DNA of 18,947 nucleotides from DATAWZ01 sp036266975. GTDB taxonomy: Bacteria; Actinomycetota; Thermoleophilia; Solirubrobacterales; Solirubrobacteraceae. Position numbers and translations under genes: made by a program. This document shows positions 15,093 through 18,947 of this stretch, one piece after another. Each line of letters opens with the position of its first letter. The stretch's first letter is position 1. The notes below the pieces were generated by a model that ran no database searches, had not been told where the DNA came from, and worked only from the letters and a program-made list of their open reading frames with translations. The DNA lies in contig DATAWZ010000231.1 of NCBI GenBank assembly GCA_036266975.1, forward strand, positions 1 through 18,947, read 5' to 3'.

Positions 15093-16436
15093 ATGCCGAG
15101 AATTCCGCGTGCAGGCCAGGGTGAGGACCCCGGTGACGCAGGGAGCCGTCGTTCCGGCGGTGGCTTGAGCCGGATCATGCGCGTGTGGCGCGGGCAGGAG
15201 CCCGAGCCCGCGAGCGAGGCGCCCACGCCGCCGCCGGGGCAGGAGCCGCCGGCGAGCACCGATGAGTGGCTGCCGCGCGATGAGCCGGCGCCGTTCTCGC
15301 GCGCGTTCAGCGACCCCGCGCTGACGCCCGACCCCGAGATGGTCTCGGCGTCCTCCGAGCCCGAGCCTGAGCCGCCCGCGCCGCGCGAGGAGCCGATCCG
15401 CTCGTTCAGCGATCCCAACCTCAGCCCCGATCTGGAGGGGTACGTCGACGAGCGCTACGAGCATCCGCTCGCCTCGGAGGCCTCCGAGGCCGAGCCGACC
15501 TTCCCGGCGCCTGCCCACACCCCCGAGCCCGCGCCCGCGGCCGCCGAGGCGCACGCCTCGCCGCGCGTGTCCGTGCGCGAGCCGCCGCCGCCCGGCGAGG
15601 AGGACGAGTACCAGTGGCACACCGGGCTGGTGCGCCCGACCGGGATGCCCGACGCCGTCGAGTTCATCGACGTCTACAAGTCCTTCGGGCGCAACGCGCG
15701 CATCCTGCGCGGGCTGAACATGGGTCTGCCCGAGGGCAAGATCTCGATGATCCTGGGCCCGTCGGGCACCGGCAAGTCGGTGTGCATCAAGCACATGGTC
15801 GGGCTGCTCTACCCCGACGATGGCGACGTGATCGTCCACGGCGAATCGGTCCCGGCGATGGAGGACCGGGAGCTGTTCGACATGCGCAAGAAGTTTGGTG
15901 TGCTCTTCCAGGACGGTGCGCTGTTCGGCTCGATGAACGTGTGGGACAACGTCGCCTTCCCGCTGCGCCAGCACACCGAGAAGAGCGAGGAGGAGGTCGG
16001 CGAGATCGTCAACTCCCGCCTTCAGGAGGTCGGTCTGGGCACCGCCGGCACGCGCATGCCCAACGAGCTCTCAGGCGGGATGCGCAAGCGAGCGGGGTTC
16101 GCCCGCGCGCTGGTGCTCGATCCGGACATCGTCCTCTTCGACGAGCCGGACTCCGGCCTTGACCCGGTGCGCACCGCGCTGCTCGGCGAGCTGATCCAGG
16201 AGATCCACGAGGAGATGATGGGTGAGGCGCAGCGGCGACACAAGCCGCACCTGCCCGCCTTCACCCTGATCACGCACGACATCATGACCGCGCGGCGCGT
16301 GGCCGAGCACATCTCGGTGCTCTGGAAGGGCCGGATCGTGGAGTCCGGTCCCGCGGAGGAGCTGTTCAACTCCGATAACGCGTTCGTACGCCAGTTCCTG
16401 GCCGGAGAATCGCAGGGTCCGCTGGGCATGGAGTGA
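15093..16436 (+). CDS. ABC transporter ATP-binding protein, Mkl/MlaF-like, with long N-terminal extension
   Basis: The protein has 447 residues from ATG 15093. The ATPase occupies about 186-440: Walker A GPSGTGKS (223-229 region), Q-loop LFQDGALF (271-278), signature LSGGM (326-330), Walker B DIVLFDEPDSGLDP (345-358) and H-loop His395. The wording SVCIKHMVGLLYPDDG, GSMNVWDNVAFPLRQHT and MRKRAGFARAL is typical of the ATPases that power Mce/Mla lipid import (Mkl, MlaF). MlaF-like proteins are about 270-350 residues; here about 180 extra Pro/Glu/Ala/Ser-rich, acidic, probably disordered residues come first. That part holds a repeated motif, FSDPALTPDPE (72-82) and FSDPNLSPDLE (105-115). The stop overlaps the GTG of the RND transporter. 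No MlaE-type permease or MCE protein is in view; they may lie downstream. Confidence 0.92.
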   Translation: MPRIPRAGQGEDPGDAGSRRSGGGLSRIMRVWRGQEPEPASEAPTPPPGQEPPASTDEWLPRDEPAPFSRAFSDPALTPDPEMVSASSEPEPEPPAPREEPIRSFSDPNLSPDLEGYVDERYEHPLASEASEAEPTFPAPAHTPEPAPAAAEAHASPRVSVREPPPPGEEDEYQWHTGLVRPTGMPDAVEFIDVYKSFGRNARILRGLNMGLPEGKISMILGPSGTGKSVCIKHMVGLLYPDDGDVIVHGESVPAMEDRELFDMRKKFGVLFQDGALFGSMNVWDNVAFPLRQHTEKSEEEVGEIVNSRLQEVGLGTAGTRMPNELSGGMRKRAGFARALVLDPDIVLFDEPDSGLDPVRTALLGELIQEIHEEMMGEAQRRHKPHLPAFTLITHDIMTARRVAEHISVLWKGRIVESGPAEELFNSDNAFVRQFLAGESQGPLGME

Positions 16437-18947
16437 GCGCCAGGCTCGGCGCGCTCGCCGGGCGCGCCGCCCGCCATCCGCGGGCGGTGCTCGGGCTGGC
16501 CGCCCTGCTCGTGCTCGCCGGCGCGGCGCTGTCGCTCGGGCTGCGCACCTCGGCGGGCACCGACACGCTCGTCGATCGCTCCTCGGGCGACTACCGCGCC
16601 ACCCAGACCTTCTACAACCGCTTCGGCCAGGACGCGGTCGAGGTGCTCGTCCGCGGCTCGCTGCACAACACGCTGCTGACCGGCGACCTCGAGCGGCTCG
16701 TCGGCCTGGAGGGGTGCCTGTCGGGCAACCTGCCGGCGGCGGCGATCCGCCAGGACGGCGGCCCGCGCTCGCCCTGCGGCGGGCTCTCGCGCGCCCACGT
16801 GGTCAAGGTCGTGATCGGCCCGGGCACGTACATCAACGAGGCCGTCGGCGTCCTGCAGAGCGCGCTCAGCGCCGAGCTGAGCTCGGTCAGCTCCAAGGAG
16901 TCCGCCGACGCCGCGGCCGCCTACAAGGTGGCCCGCGCGCACGGCTACAGCACGGCCCAGGCGCACGCGGTGGCCGGCGAGGTCGGGCAGGCGGTCAGCG
17001 ACCAGGCGGTGCAGGGCCTGGTCGCGTTCGGCGCGAGCTACAACCTCACGACCTACCCGGCGGTCGACAATCCCGCGACGGTCACGCAGATCGCCTTCGA
17101 GCCCGGCCACCCGGGCGTCCCCAAGGAGCGCCTGGCCTACATCCTGCCCGACTCCGGCGACGCGCTGATCTCGGTGCGGCTGCGCAACGGGCTCTCCGAC
17201 CACGCCCAGGCGCACGCGATCGCCCTGATCCGCGCGGCGACCGCGATGCCCCGCTGGCACCTGCAGCACGGCCAGAGGATGCTCGTCACCGGCGTCCCGG
17301 TCGTCATCTCCGACCTGGCCGGGAAGATCACCGGCTCGCTCGAGCGGCTGCTCGTCGGCGTGCTGCTGGTGATGGCGCTCGCGCTCGCCCTCGTCTTCCG
17401 CCGGCGGCTGCCGCTGCTGCCGCTCGCGCTCGCGCTCGGCGCCGCGGCGCTGACCTTCGGCGGCCTCGCGCTCGTCGGCGCGCCGCTGACCATGGCCTCG
17501 ATCGGCGTGCTGCCCGTCCTCGTCGGACTGGCCGTCGACTACGCGATCCAGTTCCAGTCGCGGGCGCTGGAGGGCGAGGCGCACGGGCTCGAGGGCCGGC
17601 TGGCGACCGTGGCGCGGGTGCGTCGGGCCGCCGCGCGCGGCGGCCCGACGATCCTCACCGCGGCGGCCGCGACCGCCGCCGGCTTCGCCGCGCTCGCGCT
17701 CTCGCCGGTGCCGATGGTGCGGGGCTTCGGCTACCTGCTGATCGCCGGGGTCGCGCTCGCGCTCGTACTCACGATCACCGCCGGATCGGCGGCGCTCGCC
17801 TGGACGCCGCGCGGGGGCGAGGGACGCCTGCTCGCGCCGGTGCGCGCGCTGGCGCCGGCGTGGCGGGGCGCGGGGGAGATCGTCTACGGCAACCGCGCCG
17901 CGCGTTCGCTGCAGCGGCGCGCTCCGGCGCTCGGCGCCCGCGCGCTCGGCGGCGTGCTGCGTCGCCCGCGCACGGTCCTGCTCGTCGCCCTGGCGCTCGC
18001 CGCGGCCGGCTGGGCGCTCGACAGCCACACCCACGTGCAGACCGACATCACCAAGCTCGTCCCGCAGAACCTGCCGGCGCTGCGCAACCTGAACACGCTC
18101 GAGCGCTCGACCGGGGTGGGCGGGGAGATCGACGTCATGGTCCGTTCGGCCGACCTGCTCGAGCCCCGCGTCGTGCACTGGATGGCCGGCTACCAGAACG
18201 AGCTGGACCGCCGCTTCGGCTATACCCCTGAGCGTGGGTGCGGCGCGGCCACCCTGTGTCCGGCGTTCTCGCTCACCGACCTGTTCTCTGGCGGCACCGC
18301 GGGGCTGACCGCCACCGAGATCAAGGGGCTCATCGAGTTGATCCCGTCCTACTTCTCCCAGAGCGTGATCACCGCCGATCACCACACGGCCAACCTCGCC
18401 TTCGGCATCCGCCTGATGCCGCTCAGCCGCCAGGAGCAGGTCGTCGCGGCGATGCGCGCCGCGCTGCATCCGCCCGCCGGGGTCAGCGCGCATCTGGCCG
18501 GGATCACCGTCCTGGCCGCCGACGCGGCCGCCGCGGTGACGCCGACCTGGCGCCGCCTGGAGACCCTGCTCGCCGGGCTGGGGGCGGTCGCGCTGGTGTT
18601 GCTGCTCGCGCTGCGGCGCCCGCGCCGGGCGCTCGTGCCGCTCGTGCCGATCGTCCTGGCCAGCGGCTGGTCGGCGCTGGTCATCTTCTGCGTGCGGATC
18701 CCGCTGAACCCGATGTCGGTGACGCTCGGGGCGTTGGTGGTGGCCATCTCCACCGAGTTCAGCGTGCTGCTCGCCGAGCGCTACCGTCAGGAGCGCCTGG
18801 CCGGGGCTGATCCGGCGAGCGCGTTGCGCCGTACCTACTCCTCGACCGGCGCGGCCGTCGTCGCCTCCGGCGTGACCGCGATCGCTGGGTTTGCCATTCT
18901 CGTGCTCTCGGACATCACCATGCTTCGCGACTTCGGCGCGGTCACGG
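16433..18947 (+). CDS. RND/MMPL-family transporter (3' end beyond window)
   Basis: The frame from GTG 16433 is open to the last base: 838 codons are visible and the end is missing. It shows the RND/MMPL plan with two similar halves. First half: membrane segment about 18-37, an outer domain about 40-300, then a bundle of segments from about 303 (LLVGVLLVMALALALVF; LPLALALGAAALTFGGLALV; ASIGVLPVLVGLAVDYAIQF; YLLIAGVALALVLTITAG). The second half repeats this: segment about 512-528, outer domain 530-705, and further segments from 710. GLAVDYAIQF with Asp369-Tyr370 matches the proton-relay region of MmpL/HpnN proteins; the second-half counterpart reads AISTEFSVLL. Each outer domain has a Cys pair (Cys95/Cys115; Cys603/Cys609). 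Such proteins move lipids, hopanoids or other hydrophobic molecules using proton motive force. Overlap with the Mkl/MlaF-like ATPase suggests a shared lipid-envelope job. Confidence 0.9.
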   Translation, partial: MSARLGALAGRAARHPRAVLGLAALLVLAGAALSLGLRTSAGTDTLVDRSSGDYRATQTFYNRFGQDAVEVLVRGSLHNTLLTGDLERLVGLEGCLSGNLPAAAIRQDGGPRSPCGGLSRAHVVKVVIGPGTYINEAVGVLQSALSAELSSVSSKESADAAAAYKVARAHGYSTAQAHAVAGEVGQAVSDQAVQGLVAFGASYNLTTYPAVDNPATVTQIAFEPGHPGVPKERLAYILPDSGDALISVRLRNGLSDHAQAHAIALIRAATAMPRWHLQHGQRMLVTGVPVVISDLAGKITGSLERLLVGVLLVMALALALVFRRRLPLLPLALALGAAALTFGGLALVGAPLTMASIGVLPVLVGLAVDYAIQFQSRALEGEAHGLEGRLATVARVRRAAARGGPTILTAAAATAAGFAALALSPVPMVRGFGYLLIAGVALALVLTITAGSAALAWTPRGGEGRLLAPVRALAPAWRGAGEIVYGNRAARSLQRRAPALGARALGGVLRRPRTVLLVALALAAAGWALDSHTHVQTDITKLVPQNLPALRNLNTLERSTGVGGEIDVMVRSADLLEPRVVHWMAGYQNELDRRFGYTPERGCGAATLCPAFSLTDLFSGGTAGLTATEIKGLIELIPSYFSQSVITADHHTANLAFGIRLMPLSRQEQVVAAMRAALHPPAGVSAHLAGITVLAADAAAAVTPTWRRLETLLAGLGAVALVLLLALRRPRRALVPLVPIVLASGWSALVIFCVRIPLNPMSVTLGALVVAISTEFSVLLAERYRQERLAGADPASALRRTYSSTGAAVVASGVTAIAGFAILVLSDITMLRDFGAVT

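Noticed and set aside
16022..18493. 823-codon open frame on the minus strand opposite the RND transporter
   Set aside because: Arg/Glu/Asp-rich composition without any domain; the plus strand encodes a clear two-repeat membrane transporter whose frame is open to the window end.

Overview
This is an 18.9 kb window of very GC-rich DNA (mostly above 70% by eye, with strong G/C at third codon positions, frequent GTG/TTG starts and many 1-4 base gene overlaps). It looks like an actinobacterial chromosome. The mix of a type III glutamine synthetase, a PucR-family regulator, an Mkl/MlaF-like ATPase and an RND/MMPL lipid-type transporter suggests Thermoleophilia (Solirubrobacterales and relatives), but that placement is an inference.

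Layout. (1) 1-6407, plus strand: the end of a TetR-family regulator, then a six-gene acyl-CoA degradation operon: crotonase, alpha/beta hydrolase, acyl-CoA dehydrogenase (ACAD), thiolase, HSD10-like short-chain dehydrogenase and a second, divergent ACAD. Together they offer a beta-oxidation-like cycle plus a hydrolase. The two ACADs look complementary: one keeps the SEPGAGSD motif and a catalytic-base Glu, the other keeps the RRAFGQPI and HGGYGY FAD contacts. They may form one obligate heteromer. The crotonase lacks both classical hydratase glutamates. (2) 6408-9291: a less GC-rich patch with two secreted proteins on the minus strand (the first probably frameshifted), divergent from an ECF-like sigma factor and a single-pass membrane protein that is probably its anti-sigma partner and carries an LppX/LolA-like outer domain. 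(3) 9242-14374: a nitrogen-assimilation block with a type III glutamine synthetase (glnN) and a type I-beta glutamine synthetase (glnA) as a minus-strand pair, divergent from a PucR-family regulator. The GSI has Phe where the adenylylated Tyr should be. (4) 14379-14963: a lone lipoprotein, minus strand. (5) 15093-18947: an Mkl/MlaF-like ABC ATPase with an unusual 180-residue disordered N-terminal extension, overlapping the start of a large RND/MMPL transporter that runs off the window; probably the start of a lipid-transport operon.

No tRNA, rRNA, CRISPR array, insertion sequence or prophage gene was seen. No stretch longer than about 225 bases lacks a gene. The best leads are the complementary ACAD pair, the tandem GSIII/GSI operon with its PucR neighbour, the repeated motif in the ATPase extension, and the sigma-factor/secreted-protein patch.
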